Origin: JANNNF01 sp040385825
GTDB lineage: Bacteria > Pseudomonadota > Alphaproteobacteria > Rhodobacterales > Rhodobacteraceae
Direction: 5' to 3'
Assembly: GCA_040385825.1 (NCBI GenBank)
Contig: JAZKGQ010000026.1
Coordinates: forward strand, 25,018 to 89,017
DNA length: 64,000 nucleotides
Shown here piece by piece: positions 37,605-47,251 of this stretch. Within the stretch, counting starts at the first letter, position 1. Each line of letters begins with the position of its first letter. Below the pieces are notes generated by a model. That model saw only the letters and a list, made by a program, of their open reading frames with translations. It ran no database searches and was not told where the DNA came from. Both the position numbers and the translations under genes were made by a program.

Positions 37605-40518
37605 GAAGCTTCTCTCCCTCTGGGTCGTGGAACACCGGATGGCACACCTCGCACAGCACATCCAAGCCCCGCAGGTGATCGACCAGCCGGACCCGCTGCC
37701 CGTGCCGCGCGCGACCGTCTTTCAGGAATCCTATGCCGATCCAGGCGCTTAGCGTTGGCGACCAGCAGACAGAGGTCACATAGCCGTGGCTGTGGTCGCG
37801 GTCCACCACGTCACCGGGGGTAAACAGATGCGCCCCCGACACAATCGCGGTGTCGGTCAGCGCGCGCAGGCCCACCAGTTGTTCACGATCCGGCCCCACA
37901 AGTCCGGGGCGCATCGCGCTGGTCTTGCCGATGCAGTCTTTCCTGGGGCTGACCATCTTTTCCATGCCGATGTCAAAGGCCGTCACCCGGCCGTGGATCT
38001 CGGCATGGGTGATGAAGCCTTTCTCGATGCGCAGCACGTTCAGCGCCTCCATCCCGTACGGCCCGCCGCCCATGGTTTCGGCCCGCGCCAGCAGGTCGCG
38101 GAACAGCGCCTCGCCGTACCGCGTCGGAACTGCGATTTCATAGCCTTCCTCGCCGGAAAAGCTGATGCGGAACAGGCGGGCATCCACGCCGCCGATGCGC
38201 ACCGGGCCAACCGACATGAAGGGGAAATCGGCAATGGGGGCATCCAGCAACGAATTCAGCAAAGCCCGCGCCTTTGGCCCGGCCACCGCAAACTGCGCCC
38301 AGCTTTCGGTGACAGAGATGAACCGCAGATCCCACTCCGCACAAAACGCCTGATGCACGAAATCCAGATGCCGCATCACCAGCCCCGCCGCCGCCGTGGT
38401 GGTGGTCATCAGGTAGTGGTTTTCGCCCAGACGCGCGGTGGTGCCGTCATCCAGCACCATGCCATCTTCGCGCAGCATCAGGCCATAGCGGACACGGCCC
38501 ACGGCCAGGGTGCTGAAGGTATTGGTGTAAACGAAATCCAGAAACCGCGCGGCGTCGCGGCCCTGAATGTCGATCTTGCCAAGGGTGGACACATCGGCCA
38601 CCCCCACGCTGTCGCGCACGATGGCCACCTCGCGGTCGCAGGCCTCGCGCCAGGTCGCCTCGCCGGGTTTGGGGAAATAGCTGGGGCGATACCACAAGCC
38701 GGCCTCGATCATCGGGGCCAGACGGTCGCGGCTGGCCTGATCGGAGGTCAGAAAGCGCTGCGGGGCAAAGCCCATGCCCCGGCCACCCGCGCCCAGGGCT
38801 GCGATGGACACCGGCGTATAGGGCGGGCGGAAGGTGGTGGTCCCGGTTTCCGGGATCGCCCGCCCGGTGGCATCGGCGAGAATCGCCAGCGCGTTGACGT
38901 TGGAATTCTTGCCCTGATCCGGGGCCATGCCTTGCGTGGTATAACGCTTCATGTGTTCGACGGAACGGAAGTTTTCCTGCGCCGAAAGCTGCACATCCTT
39001 GGTGGTCACATCATTGCCAAAGTCGAGCCAGGCCCGGCCCTTGCCCTGCACCGCCCAGAGGGGGGCAAGGCGGTAGGGGGCATCCTCGGCCACGGGCATC
39101 GCCATGTCGGGCGCGGTTTTGTCGAAGGCTTTCAACGCCTCGACCGCCGCCTGATGCCCCGCCGCAAGTGCGCCATGGGTGCTGAACGTGCCATTCGCGG
39201 CCCCCGCCACGATCATGCCGGGGATGGCGCCGTCAGACGGCACGAAGGCCGCCAGATCATCGGACCAGCGCGGGCGGCCGTTCATGTGGCAGGTCAGGTG
39301 CAGCGTCGGGTTCCAACCGCCCGACATGGCAAGGCAATCGGTTTCGATCCGGAACTCCGCTGTGCCCTTGCGCAGGGTGATGCCGGTCAGGGCGTGGCGG
39401 CCGCTGGTGTCCACCACTTCGGCCCCCACATGCACCGGGCAATCCTCGACCGTTGACGCATCGGGGCGGCTGTCGATGATGGCGGCCACCGTCACGCCTG
39501 CGGCCATCAGATCGCGCGCGGTCTGGCGGGCGGCGTCGTTGTTGGCGAACAGGGTGATCCGCTTGCCGGGGACGGCGCCGTAGCGGTTCAGGTAGGTCTG
39601 CACCGCGCTTGCCAGCAGAATGCCGGGGCGGTCGTTCATCGGAAAGGCAATCGGTCGTTCCAGCGCGCCCGCGCACAGGATCGCGCGGCCCGCCGTGATG
39701 CGCCAGAAACATTCGCGCGGCAGGTTGGGGCGGGCGGATTTGTGCAGCCCCACCCGCTCTAGCGCGCCATAGATGCCGTGGTCATAGGCCCCGGTGACGG
39801 ATGTGCGCGGCATCAGGCGGACGTTGGGCAAGGCGGCCAGTTCGGCCAGCACACCCGCCACCCAATCGGTCGCAGGGGCATCGTTGATCAGGCCGGTGTC
39901 CGACAGCAGTCGGCCGCCCATCTCGTGGCTTTCATCGGCGAGGATCACATCCGCCCCGGCGCGTGCGGCGGTCAGGGCCGCCATCAACCCGGCAGGCCCC
40001 GCGCCGATCACCAGCAGATCGCAAAAGGCAAAGGCCTTTTCATAGACCCCTTCGTCATGCTTGCCCGACAGCGCCCCAAGCCCCGCCGCGCGGCGGATGA
40101 TGGGTTCATAGAGCCGTTCCCAGAACGCGCGCGGCCACATGAAGGTCTTGTAGTAGAACCCCGCCGACAGGAAAGGCGAGGCCAGATCATTGACCGCCAT
40201 CAGGTCATGCTTCAGCGACGGCCAGCGGTTCTGGCTTTGCGCGGTCAGGCCCTCGAACACCTCTTGCACGGTGGCGCGCACGTTCGGGGTCTGGTTCGAC
40301 GCGCCAATGATCTCGACCAGCGCGTTCGGTTCTTCTGACCCGGCGGTCAGCACGCCGCGCGGGCGGTGGTATTTGAAGCTGCGGCCCAGCAGTTTCACGT
40401 CGTTGGCCATCAGCGCCGAGGCCAGCGTGTCGCCCTTGTAGCCTGCGTAGTCCACGCCATCAAAGCGGAAGCGCAGGGGTCTGGTGCGGTCCACCCGGCC
40501 TTTGCCGTCGATCCTCAT
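37597..40518 (-). CDS. soxA: Sarcosine oxidase subunit alpha
   Basis: A 973-residue large subunit. In order: an N-terminal 2Fe-2S-ferredoxin-like fold that binds no cluster (FDGVDYAGYKGDTLASALMAN near 14), an NAD-binding region with VIGAGPAGLMAALTAARAG near residue 170, and a C-terminal GcvT-like tetrahydrofolate domain (about 600-970) with FSGEEGYEIAVPTRYGEAL near residue 785. Sarcosine is oxidised to glycine with the methyl group passed to tetrahydrofolate. ATG overlaps the soxD stop as ATGA. Confidence 0.95.
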   Translation of the reverse strand: MRIDGKGRVDRTRPLRFRFDGVDYAGYKGDTLASALMANDVKLLGRSFKYHRPRGVLTAGSEEPNALVEIIGASNQTPNVRATVQEVFEGLTAQSQNRWPSLKHDLMAVNDLASPFLSAGFYYKTFMWPRAFWERLYEPIIRRAAGLGALSGKHDEGVYEKAFAFCDLLVIGAGPAGLMAALTAARAGADVILADESHEMGGRLLSDTGLINDAPATDWVAGVLAELAALPNVRLMPRTSVTGAYDHGIYGALERVGLHKSARPNLPRECFWRITAGRAILCAGALERPIAFPMNDRPGILLASAVQTYLNRYGAVPGKRITLFANNDAARQTARDLMAAGVTVAAIIDSRPDASTVEDCPVHVGAEVVDTSGRHALTGITLRKGTAEFRIETDCLAMSGGWNPTLHLTCHMNGRPRWSDDLAAFVPSDGAIPGMIVAGAANGTFSTHGALAAGHQAAVEALKAFDKTAPDMAMPVAEDAPYRLAPLWAVQGKGRAWLDFGNDVTTKDVQLSAQENFRSVEHMKRYTTQGMAPDQGKNSNVNALAILADATGRAIPETGTTTFRPPYTPVSIAALGAGGRGMGFAPQRFLTSDQASRDRLAPMIEAGLWYRPSYFPKPGEATWREACDREVAIVRDSVGVADVSTLGKIDIQGRDAARFLDFVYTNTFSTLAVGRVRYGLMLREDGMVLDDGTTARLGENHYLMTTTTAAAGLVMRHLDFVHQAFCAEWDLRFISVTESWAQFAVAGPKARALLNSLLDAPIADFPFMSVGPVRIGGVDARLFRISFSGEEGYEIAVPTRYGEALFRDLLARAETMGGGPYGMEALNVLRIEKGFITHAEIHGRVTAFDIGMEKMVSPRKDCIGKTSAMRPGLVGPDREQLVGLRALTDTAIVSGAHLFTPGDVVDRDHSHGYVTSVCWSPTLSAWIGIGFLKDGRARHGQRVRLVDHLRGLDVLCEVCHPVFHDPEGEKLRA

Positions 40519-40787
40519 GGTTTTGCCCCTTGCCGGTCGGCCACCAGTTGGGACGACAGGATCTCATGCGTGATGGTGTTGCGGGTGACCAGCAGCCACT
40601 GGGCGCAGCCCTGTTCGTGATACCACAGGTCGCGCGTCACGCCTGCCGGATTGGTGCGCAGATGCAAGTGATCCTCCCACGCATCCGCGCCTGCATCGGG
40701 GGCAGGCCGGTTCAGGTAATCATCGGACCCGTAATAGTAGTACTCCCGCCGGTCGCGGGGGCCGCACAGGGGGCAGGTCAGGCGCAT
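40515..40787 (-). CDS. soxD: Sarcosine oxidase subunit delta
   Basis: A 90-residue zinc-containing subunit: MRLTCPLCGPRDRREYYYYG gives the Cys pair and WYHEQGCAQWL near residue 54 the remaining ligands. AAAGGAG is 6 bases before the ATG. It lies between soxB and soxA as in other soxBDAG operons. Confidence 0.94.
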   Translation of the reverse strand: MRLTCPLCGPRDRREYYYYGSDDYLNRPAPDAGADAWEDHLHLRTNPAGVTRDLWYHEQGCAQWLLVTRNTITHEILSSQLVADRQGAKP

Positions 40788-40826
40788 GTTGCACTCCTTT
40801 GGGCATCGCCCCCGGCGGTTCGGCGG

Positions 40827-40949
40827 GCCCCCCACCCTCTCCCTCCCCCACAGGGGGGGGAGGGAAGCGCCTCGGTTCGTGCTGGTGCGCGGGTGGCAAG
40901 AAGGGGTGCCTCCCCTCCCCCCGGTGGGGAGGGGATGGGGGTGGGGGGC
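40827..40949 (+). repeat. GC-rich inverted-repeat element between soxB and soxD
   Basis: A 123-base element with outer inverted arms beginning GCCCCCCACCC and ending GGGGGTGGGGGGC, and two inner hairpins: CCCTCCCCC-ACA-GGGGGGGGAGGG and CCCCTCCCC-CCGGT-GGGGAGGGG. G-runs could also form a quadruplex. It interrupts an otherwise tight operon, leaving 196 bases between soxB and soxD. It resembles palindromic intergenic elements seen in alphaproteobacteria. Confidence 0.75.
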
Positions 40950-40983
40950 GTTGCAATCATCGTCATTCTCACCTTGAAGACCC

Positions 40984-42234
40984 TTAGTGCAAGTTGTGCT
41001 GGCTGCCGGTGCCTTCTTCATCAATCAGATGGCCGGTGCGGAAACGGTCGAGGCGGAACTTTCGGGCGACCTCATGGCTTTCGCCTGTGGCCATCAGATG
41101 CGCCATGCAGGTGCCGCTTGCGGGCACGGCCTTGAAGCCGCCGTAGTTCCAGCCCGCGTCGATGAACAGCCCCTCGATATGGGTCTTGTCTATGATCGGG
41201 CTGCCGTCGGGGGTCATGTCCATGATGCCGCCCCAGGTGCGCAAAATCTTGGCGCGGCCGATCATCGGCATCAGGGTCATGCCGGCCTCCATCACATGCT
41301 CCAGCATCGGCAGGTTGCCGCGTGAGGCGTAGGAGGCGTAGAAATCCAGATCGCCGCCGAACACGAGGCCCCCCTTGTCGGACTGGCTGATGTAGAAATG
41401 CCCCATGCCAAAGCTGATCACGGAATCAATCACCGGCTTCAGCCCTTCGGTGACAAAGGCCTGCATCACATGGCTTTCGATCGGCAGGCGCATGCCCGCC
41501 ATCGCCGCGACCTGAGACGACCGCCCCGCCACCACGACCCCCACCTTGCGGGCCTTGATCGCGCCGCGCGTGGTCTGAACGCCGACAACGCGGCCCCCTT
41601 CCACGTCGATCCCCGTCACTTCGCAGTTCTGGATCAGATCGACCCCCAACCGGTCTGCCGCGCGCGCGTAGCCCCAGGCCACGGCATCATGCCGCGCGGT
41701 GCCCGCCCTGCGCTGCATCAACCCGCCATAGATGGGGAAACGGGTCTGGTCATAGTCGAGATAGGGAAACTCCTCGCGCAGATCGTCGCGCGACATGAAT
41801 TCGGCATCGTCACCCTGGTTGATGATCGCGTTGCCGCGCCGGGCCATGGCGTCGCGCTGCCCGTCGGAATGGAACAGCACGACCTGACCGCGCTGGCTGT
41901 GCATGACGTTGTAGTTCAGTTCCGACTCAAGATTTTCCCACAGCTTCAGGGAATGGCTGTAGAATTCGCTGTTGCCGGGGATGAAGTAGTTGGCGCGCAC
42001 GATGGTCGTGTTGCGCCCGATGTTGCCGGACCCGAGATAGCCCTTTTCCAGCACCGCGATGTTGCGCATGCCGTGGGTCTTGGCCAGATAATAGGCGGTG
42101 GACAGGCCATGCCCGCCGCCGCCGATGATCACCGCGTCATATTCGGCCTTGGGCGCCGGGTCGCGCCAGGCAGGCGTCCACCCCTTGTTGCCGAACAGCC
42201 CTTGCGTGATGACCTTCAGACCGGAATAGCGCAT
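40984..42234 (-). CDS. soxB: Sarcosine oxidase subunit beta
   Basis: A 416-residue flavoprotein with an FAD-binding Rossmann motif AVIIGGGGHGLSTAYYL near residue 34 and His182 in RHDAVAWGYARAA, the likely covalent FMN site (His173 in the Corynebacterium enzyme). It carries the sarcosine oxidation site. Start is ATG at 42234; earlier in-frame codons are not family-like. First gene of the operon, with a 235-base leader region. Confidence 0.95.
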   Translation of the reverse strand: MRYSGLKVITQGLFGNKGWTPAWRDPAPKAEYDAVIIGGGGHGLSTAYYLAKTHGMRNIAVLEKGYLGSGNIGRNTTIVRANYFIPGNSEFYSHSLKLWENLESELNYNVMHSQRGQVVLFHSDGQRDAMARRGNAIINQGDDAEFMSRDDLREEFPYLDYDQTRFPIYGGLMQRRAGTARHDAVAWGYARAADRLGVDLIQNCEVTGIDVEGGRVVGVQTTRGAIKARKVGVVVAGRSSQVAAMAGMRLPIESHVMQAFVTEGLKPVIDSVISFGMGHFYISQSDKGGLVFGGDLDFYASYASRGNLPMLEHVMEAGMTLMPMIGRAKILRTWGGIMDMTPDGSPIIDKTHIEGLFIDAGWNYGGFKAVPASGTCMAHLMATGESHEVARKFRLDRFRTGHLIDEEGTGSQHNLH

Positions 42235-42438
42235 CCGTCCACCCTGTTGCTTTTCCCGGCCACTCAACCGGGTTCAGGGCGGATATTCAAGAGATGGCGC
42301 AAAAAACCTGCACCATCCGCGACAGATTGCGTCGCAGCTGCACTTTTGCGCCATTGATGCCGTGCCCCGGTGATCGCGCGGGCGGGCGTTCCCCCCGCAA
42401 ACCGCGCAAGGCAGCCAGCGGACGCGCGCCGCAGGATG

Positions 42439-42463
42439 CCGCCCCGGCCTGTGACCGGGGCGG
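42439..42463 (-). terminator. Hairpin after gdhA, terminator-like without a T run
   Basis: A perfect 9-bp stem CCGCCCCGG / CCGGGGCGG with a 7-base loop starts 6 bases past the gdhA stop (minus strand). No T tract follows, so it may block 3' decay or help Rho rather than act as an intrinsic terminator. The rest of 42235-42438 upstream of soxB shows no further gene. Confidence 0.45.
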
Positions 42464-42469
42464 TACGGG

Positions 42470-43900
42470 CTACAGCCCCTTTGACTGATAGGTTGCCGCA
42501 ATCCGGCCGATCGACACGAGGTAGGCCGACACCCGCAGATCCTCGGCCCCTTCGCGGCCATGCCACAACTCGCGCATGGCCTGATAGGCGCTGCGCATGG
42601 TGTCATCCAGCCCCGAGCGGACCAGCTCCAGCTCTCCGGCTCCGCGCAGGTACTTGTCCTTGAACCCCGGCGACATCGTCCAGCTGACGCCCTTTTCCGA
42701 CGACAGCCGTTCCAGCTCGTTCACCAGCAGCAGGTGGCGGGCTTCCTCGGCGCGGCGCTGCATCCGGCCAAAGCGGATGTGCGACAGGTTCTTGACCCAT
42801 TCGAAATAGCTGACCGTCACCCCGCCCGCATTGGCATACATGTCGGGGATGATCACCGCGCCCTTCTGGCGCAGGATTTCATCGGCGCCAAAGGTGATGG
42901 GGCCATTGGCGGCCTCGATGATCAGCGGGGCCTTGATCTGGGCCGCGTTGCCCTTGTGGATCACGCCTTCCATCGCCGCCGGGATCAGGATGTCGCAGTC
43001 GGCCTCCAGCAGCGCGGTGCCATCGGGGATGAACGCGCCATGGGCATAGCCGCTGATGGTGCCGTGCTTGCGCAGCCATTGATAGATGTCTTCCACATTC
43101 AGGCCCGCGTCATCCTGCAACGCGCCGTCGCGTTCGATGATGGCGGTGATCTTGCAGCCGTCTTCTTCGGACAGGAACTTGGCGGCGTGGTAGCCCACGT
43201 TGCCCAGGCCCTGCACGATCACCCTCTTGCCGTCCAGATCGCCCGACAAACCCGCCCGCGCGGCATCTTCGGGATGGCGGAAAAACTCGCGCAGCGCATA
43301 TTGCACGCCGCGCCCTGTCGCCTCAACCCGGCCCTGGATGCCGCCCGCATGGGGGGGCTTGCCGGTGACGCAGGCCTTGGCGTTGATGTCGGTGGTGTTC
43401 ATCCGGGCATATTGATCGGCGATCCAGGCCATTTCACGCTCGCCGGTGCCCATGTCGGGGGCGGGCACGTTCTGCGCCGGGTTGATCAGGTCGCGCTTGA
43501 TCAACTCATAGGCAAAACGGCGGGTTATGGCCTCAAGCTCATGTGCGTCCCACGCGCGGGGGTCGATGCACAACCCGCCCTTCGATCCGCCGAACGGCGT
43601 TTCGACCAGCGCACATTTGTAGGTCATCAGCGCGGCCAGGGCTTCAACCTCGTTCTGGTTCACCGACAGGGCATAGCGGATGCCGCCCTTCACCGGTTCC
43701 ATATGTTCCGAATGTACGGACCGATAGCCCGTGAACGTCTCGATCTTGCCGCGCAGACGCACGCCGAACCGGACCGTATAGGTCGAGTTGCAGACGCGGA
43801 TCTTCTGTTCCAGTCCGGGGCTGAGGTCCATCAGGCCCACGGCCCGGTTGAACATCAGATCGACCGAGTCCCGAAAGCTCGGTTCACCAGTAACTTGCAT
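42470..43900 (-). CDS. gdhA: Glutamate dehydrogenase (Glu/Leu/Phe/Val family)
   Basis: A 476-residue amino acid dehydrogenase. The catalytic stretch is MTYKCALVETPFGGSKGG near residue 92 (two Lys), PAPDMGTGEREMAWIADQYA near 145 binds substrate, and the dinucleotide fold begins VIVQGLGNVGYHAAKF near 228. The C-terminal insertion EEARHLLLVNELERLSSEKG near 385 is typical of the alphaproteobacterial type. GGGAGGAATGGC precedes the ATG. Likely NAD- or NADP-linked glutamate turnover; leucine or phenylalanine use cannot be ruled out. Confidence 0.92.
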   Translation of the reverse strand: MQVTGEPSFRDSVDLMFNRAVGLMDLSPGLEQKIRVCNSTYTVRFGVRLRGKIETFTGYRSVHSEHMEPVKGGIRYALSVNQNEVEALAALMTYKCALVETPFGGSKGGLCIDPRAWDAHELEAITRRFAYELIKRDLINPAQNVPAPDMGTGEREMAWIADQYARMNTTDINAKACVTGKPPHAGGIQGRVEATGRGVQYALREFFRHPEDAARAGLSGDLDGKRVIVQGLGNVGYHAAKFLSEEDGCKITAIIERDGALQDDAGLNVEDIYQWLRKHGTISGYAHGAFIPDGTALLEADCDILIPAAMEGVIHKGNAAQIKAPLIIEAANGPITFGADEILRQKGAVIIPDMYANAGGVTVSYFEWVKNLSHIRFGRMQRRAEEARHLLLVNELERLSSEKGVSWTMSPGFKDKYLRGAGELELVRSGLDDTMRSAYQAMRELWHGREGAEDLRVSAYLVSIGRIAATYQSKGL

Positions 43901-44263
43901 GCCATTCCTCCCTGTCCGGCAAGGTGCGGACCCGCACCCGGTGCCACCCTAGCGGCAATGTTCGCACAACGCATCGGCAAGAATTTGCGTTACCGCTACC
44001 GTTCTGCACAAATCGTCAGCAAAACTGCGCAAAGTGATTCGTTTTCATCGGCCGGCGGGAAACCGCCTATTGCATCCGCAGGTTGAAGCGGTGGTTGCCC
44101 ATGCCGCCACAATGGCAAGTTGGCCCCCCGGACCGTTTCGCCAAACCCCCGAAGTCGGGTTTGGAACAGGGGTTTGCCATAATTTGGCCCGATCCCGCAG
44201 CATAGATATCCCCAACCCGGATGCCGTGTTCACGTTGGCATCTTTTGCAAGGATGGACCTGTC
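43901..44263 (+). other. Intergenic region between divergent gdhA and TadG-like gene
   Basis: 363 bases without a gene. It must hold both promoters, but no strong -35/-10 pair stands out. A short inverted repeat AAACCC-CCGAAGTC-GGGTTT is visible near 44146-44166. I see no RNA gene or repeat. Confidence 0.5.
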
Positions 44264-46006
44264 ATGACCCAGTGCGCATCGACCCAAAGCCGTGCCCGGC
44301 GCCCGTCACGCCTGGCGGCGTTTCACCGCGACGAAAACGGCTCGTTGATCGTGTTCACGCTGATCCTGTTCGTGTTGATGGCGATGATGGGCGGCATTGC
44401 CGTCGATCTTATGCGGTACGAGGCGACGAGGGTCCAGTTGCAGCAGACGCTGGACCGCGCCACGCTGGCCGCCGCCAGCCTTGACCAGACGCTGGACGCC
44501 GAAGATGTGGTCGCCGATTACTTTGCCAAGGCGGGCCTGTCGGACAAGCTCAAAAGCGTGTCGGTGGACGAGGGGGTGAACTATCGCACGGTGACCGCAG
44601 ATGCGAAGGCGGTCAGCGAGAATTTCTTCATGCAGATGATCGGCATTGATTCCATCGACGCGCCTGCGGCCTCGATCGCGGAACAGCGCATTACCAACGT
44701 GGAAATCGCGCTGGTGCTGGACATCTCGGGGTCGATGTACAACACGCCCAGCCGGATCACCAACCTGAAGGCCGCCGCCAAGGATTTCGTCGACACGGTT
44801 CTGGCCAAGGACACCGAAAACAAGATCTCGATCTCGATCGTGCCCTATAACGGTCAGGTCAACCTTGGGCCGGACCTGTTTGGCAAGTTTAGCGTGGGCA
44901 ATCTGGTCAACCCGGTGGTGAAGGCCGAACATTACTGCCTTGACCTGCCGACCTCGACCTACAACGACACGTCATTGTCGCGCACCACCAGCTTTCCGCA
45001 GGTGCCCTTCGCGGATGCCTACAGCACGACCACCCAGGGCAACGGCTATACCACGCTGCAAGGGCCGACGGTTGATGCGCGCAACCTGTATTCCAACATG
45101 TGGTGCCAGCCCGGTTCGGCCAACTACGTCCGGGTGCATTCCAACAACATCACGCAGCTGAAGCAGCAGATCGACGGCATGGTCGCCGTCGGGGCAACCT
45201 CGATTGACCTTGGCCTGAAATGGGGCGTGACCCTGCTGGACCCCGCAACCCGCGGGATCGTGTCGGAACTGGTGACCTCGGGCAAGGTGCAGTCGCATTT
45301 CTCGGGCCGTCCGGGCAACTATGACGATCCCGAAACCATGAAGGTCGTCGTGCTGATGACGGATGGCGAGCATTTCGCGGCAGAACGGTTCAACGAGGCC
45401 TATCGCACCGGGCCGACCAACGGGATCTGGCGGTCCAATGCGGATGGCACATTCTCGATTTTCCACGCAAGCAAGGTCGTCTCGACCTCTGCCTCCACGA
45501 TCTGCAGCAGCAAGCCGTTCTGGGTGCCCAGCACCAGCACCTGGCAATCGCGGCCCTGGAACGGGACTGCGCCGGCGAACTCTGCCTGCTATGTGCCCTC
45601 TGCCACCAGCTATTCGGGGTCGACGGCGCAGACATGGCAGAACGTCTGGGCCGTTGCCCGCACGCAATGGGTCGCATGGCAGCTCTACGCCCGCCCGCTT
45701 GCAACCCAGGCAAAACCGGCCTCGACCGTCTTTGCCGAGTGGATGGCCGCGTTCCGCACGACCACCGCCACCGGCACGATGGACAACCGTCTGGATGATC
45801 TGTGCGAAGTGTCGAAATCCAAGGGCATCCTGATCTATGGCATCGCGTTCGAGGCCCCGGCCAACGGCGTCGACGTGATCAAGGATTGCGCCAATACCCC
45901 GGCCTCGACCTATTTCTTTGACGTGCCGGCGGATGGCAAAATTTCCATCAAGACCGCTTTCAAACTGATCGCCAGCAATATCAGCCAGTTGAGGTTGACC
46001 CAATGA
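44264..46006 (+). CDS. TadG-like pilus assembly protein with vWA domain
   Basis: A 580-residue protein with an N-terminal TadE/TadG-type membrane helix (about 27-50) and a von Willebrand A domain. The MIDAS is complete: D153-I-S155-G-S157, Thr312 in GATSIDLGL and TDG at 366-368. Between these the domain carries a large Ser/Thr/Asn-rich insertion (about 205-290), and a second one lies at about 390-460; six Cys could form disulfides. Works with the Flp/Tad pilus. First of a three-gene cluster; the next gene overlaps as ATGA. Confidence 0.85.
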   Translation: MTQCASTQSRARRPSRLAAFHRDENGSLIVFTLILFVLMAMMGGIAVDLMRYEATRVQLQQTLDRATLAAASLDQTLDAEDVVADYFAKAGLSDKLKSVSVDEGVNYRTVTADAKAVSENFFMQMIGIDSIDAPAASIAEQRITNVEIALVLDISGSMYNTPSRITNLKAAAKDFVDTVLAKDTENKISISIVPYNGQVNLGPDLFGKFSVGNLVNPVVKAEHYCLDLPTSTYNDTSLSRTTSFPQVPFADAYSTTTQGNGYTTLQGPTVDARNLYSNMWCQPGSANYVRVHSNNITQLKQQIDGMVAVGATSIDLGLKWGVTLLDPATRGIVSELVTSGKVQSHFSGRPGNYDDPETMKVVVLMTDGEHFAAERFNEAYRTGPTNGIWRSNADGTFSIFHASKVVSTSASTICSSKPFWVPSTSTWQSRPWNGTAPANSACYVPSATSYSGSTAQTWQNVWAVARTQWVAWQLYARPLATQAKPASTVFAEWMAAFRTTTATGTMDNRLDDLCEVSKSKGILIYGIAFEAPANGVDVIKDCANTPASTYFFDVPADGKISIKTAFKLIASNISQLRLTQ

Positions 46007-46542
46007 TGCGATGGATGCGGCGGCTTGCGGCGGGCTTCCGCCGCGAGGAAGGCACGGCGACGGTGGAATTCGTTCTGGCCGTGCCGGTTCTGATGACGAT
46101 TTTCATGGCCTCGTTTGAAAGCGGCATGTTCATGGTGCGCCATGTGATGCTGGAACAGGCGCTGGACAACGTGATGCGCGACCTGCGGCTGGGCACCATG
46201 GGGGCATCGCCCACGCACGACCAGCTTCGCGCCGCGATCTGTGACCGTACTGTGATCATCGAGGATTGCCTGACCAGCCTGAAGGTTGAACTGCAACCGA
46301 TCAGCACCGAAACCTTTGCCATGCCCGCAGTTCCGACCGGCTGCGTCGACCGGTCCGAGCCGATGACCCCAAGCACCACCCCGGTCGCGGGCGGGTCGAA
46401 CGAGCCGATGATCGTGCGTGTCTGCGTGTTGCAGAACCCGATGTTCCCGATGACGGGCGTTGGCCTGCAACTGCGCATGGATGACGCCACCGGCGAATAT
46501 GGCATCGTGGCGATGTCGGTCTTTGCCAACGAACCGCGCTAA
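46003..46542 (+). CDS. TadE-like pseudopilin
   Basis: A 179-residue minor pseudopilin. The class III prepilin-like segment is EEGTATVEFVLAVPVLMTIF near residue 15, with Glu22 of the processing site and a hydrophobic helix, then a periplasmic domain with three Cys (ICDRT, EDCLT, TGCVD) plus VCVLQN. Overlaps the upstream TadG-like gene by 4 bases. Confidence 0.82.
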   Translation: MMRWMRRLAAGFRREEGTATVEFVLAVPVLMTIFMASFESGMFMVRHVMLEQALDNVMRDLRLGTMGASPTHDQLRAAICDRTVIIEDCLTSLKVELQPISTETFAMPAVPTGCVDRSEPMTPSTTPVAGGSNEPMIVRVCVLQNPMFPMTGVGLQLRMDDATGEYGIVAMSVFANEPR

Positions 46543-46558
46543 GGAAAGGGGGGGGCAC

Positions 46559-47119
46559 ATGAAATTTATGACCCGACTGATGCGCCGGTTTTCACGCGAT
46601 ACCGATGGCAGCGTGACAGCCGAAGCCGTGATCGTGATGCCTATGCTGATCTGGGCCTATCTTGCCCTGTTCGTCTATTGGGATGTGTTCCGGTCGTACA
46701 ACACCGTGCAAAAGGCATCCTACACCATATCCGACCTGATCAGCCGCCAATCCGAGGTCGACAACAAGTTTCTCGACGGCATGCTGACGATCATGAACTA
46801 TCTGATCGACAGTGACCAGAACTCCAAGATGCGGCTGACTTCGGTCCAGTGGATTGAAAAGGATCAGAAATATGTCGTGCTTTGGTCGCGTTCTCCGGGG
46901 CGGGGAATGACCGCGCTGACCAACAGCACGGTACAGGCCTTCAAAAGCCGGATCCCCGAAATGGCCGATGGCAATTCGGTGATCATGGTCGAAACCGAAG
47001 TGTCTTATGTGCCGGCCTTCGATGCCGGGATCGCGCCGCGCACGTTTTCGGAATTTGTGGTCACCCGTCCGCGCAACGGGGCGCTGCGGATTTGCCTGAA
47101 ATCGGGCTGCCCGATCTGA
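46559..47119 (+). CDS. Second TadE/TadG-like pseudopilin
   Basis: A 186-residue protein with the same N-terminal architecture: DTDGSVTAEAVIVMPMLIWA near residue 14 and a single hydrophobic helix. The periplasmic part shares no obvious similarity with the neighbour beyond size. AAGGAAAGGGGGGG lies upstream. The trio probably encodes the minor components of a Flp pilus whose ATPase and secretin lie elsewhere. Confidence 0.8.
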   Translation: MKFMTRLMRRFSRDTDGSVTAEAVIVMPMLIWAYLALFVYWDVFRSYNTVQKASYTISDLISRQSEVDNKFLDGMLTIMNYLIDSDQNSKMRLTSVQWIEKDQKYVVLWSRSPGRGMTALTNSTVQAFKSRIPEMADGNSVIMVETEVSYVPAFDAGIAPRTFSEFVVTRPRNGALRICLKSGCPI

Positions 47120-47251
47120 CTGGGTCATCGGTCTGGGCCATCCGTCTGGGGCAGGGCGGGGCAGAGGCCCCGCCCCTTTCCGTTTCACCGGCATGGCGCT
47201 AAGGTTGCTGCCACGCCGCGCACCCGCCTCGCGCCCCCGGAGATGTCAAGG

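Noticed and set aside
40800..40980. CRISPR-like repeat array from the periodic G/C blocks
   Set aside because: The blocks are inverted, not direct, repeats with no spacers of constant length and no cas genes.
42235..42469. Possible small gene between gdhA and soxB
   Set aside because: All frames give Arg/Pro/Ala-rich peptides without a ribosome site; it looks like a leader and promoter region.
44233..44262. TTGGCATCTTTTGCA upstream of the TadG-like gene as a sigma-54 promoter
   Set aside because: The GG-to-GC spacing is 8 bases instead of 10, so it does not fit the -24/-12 rule.
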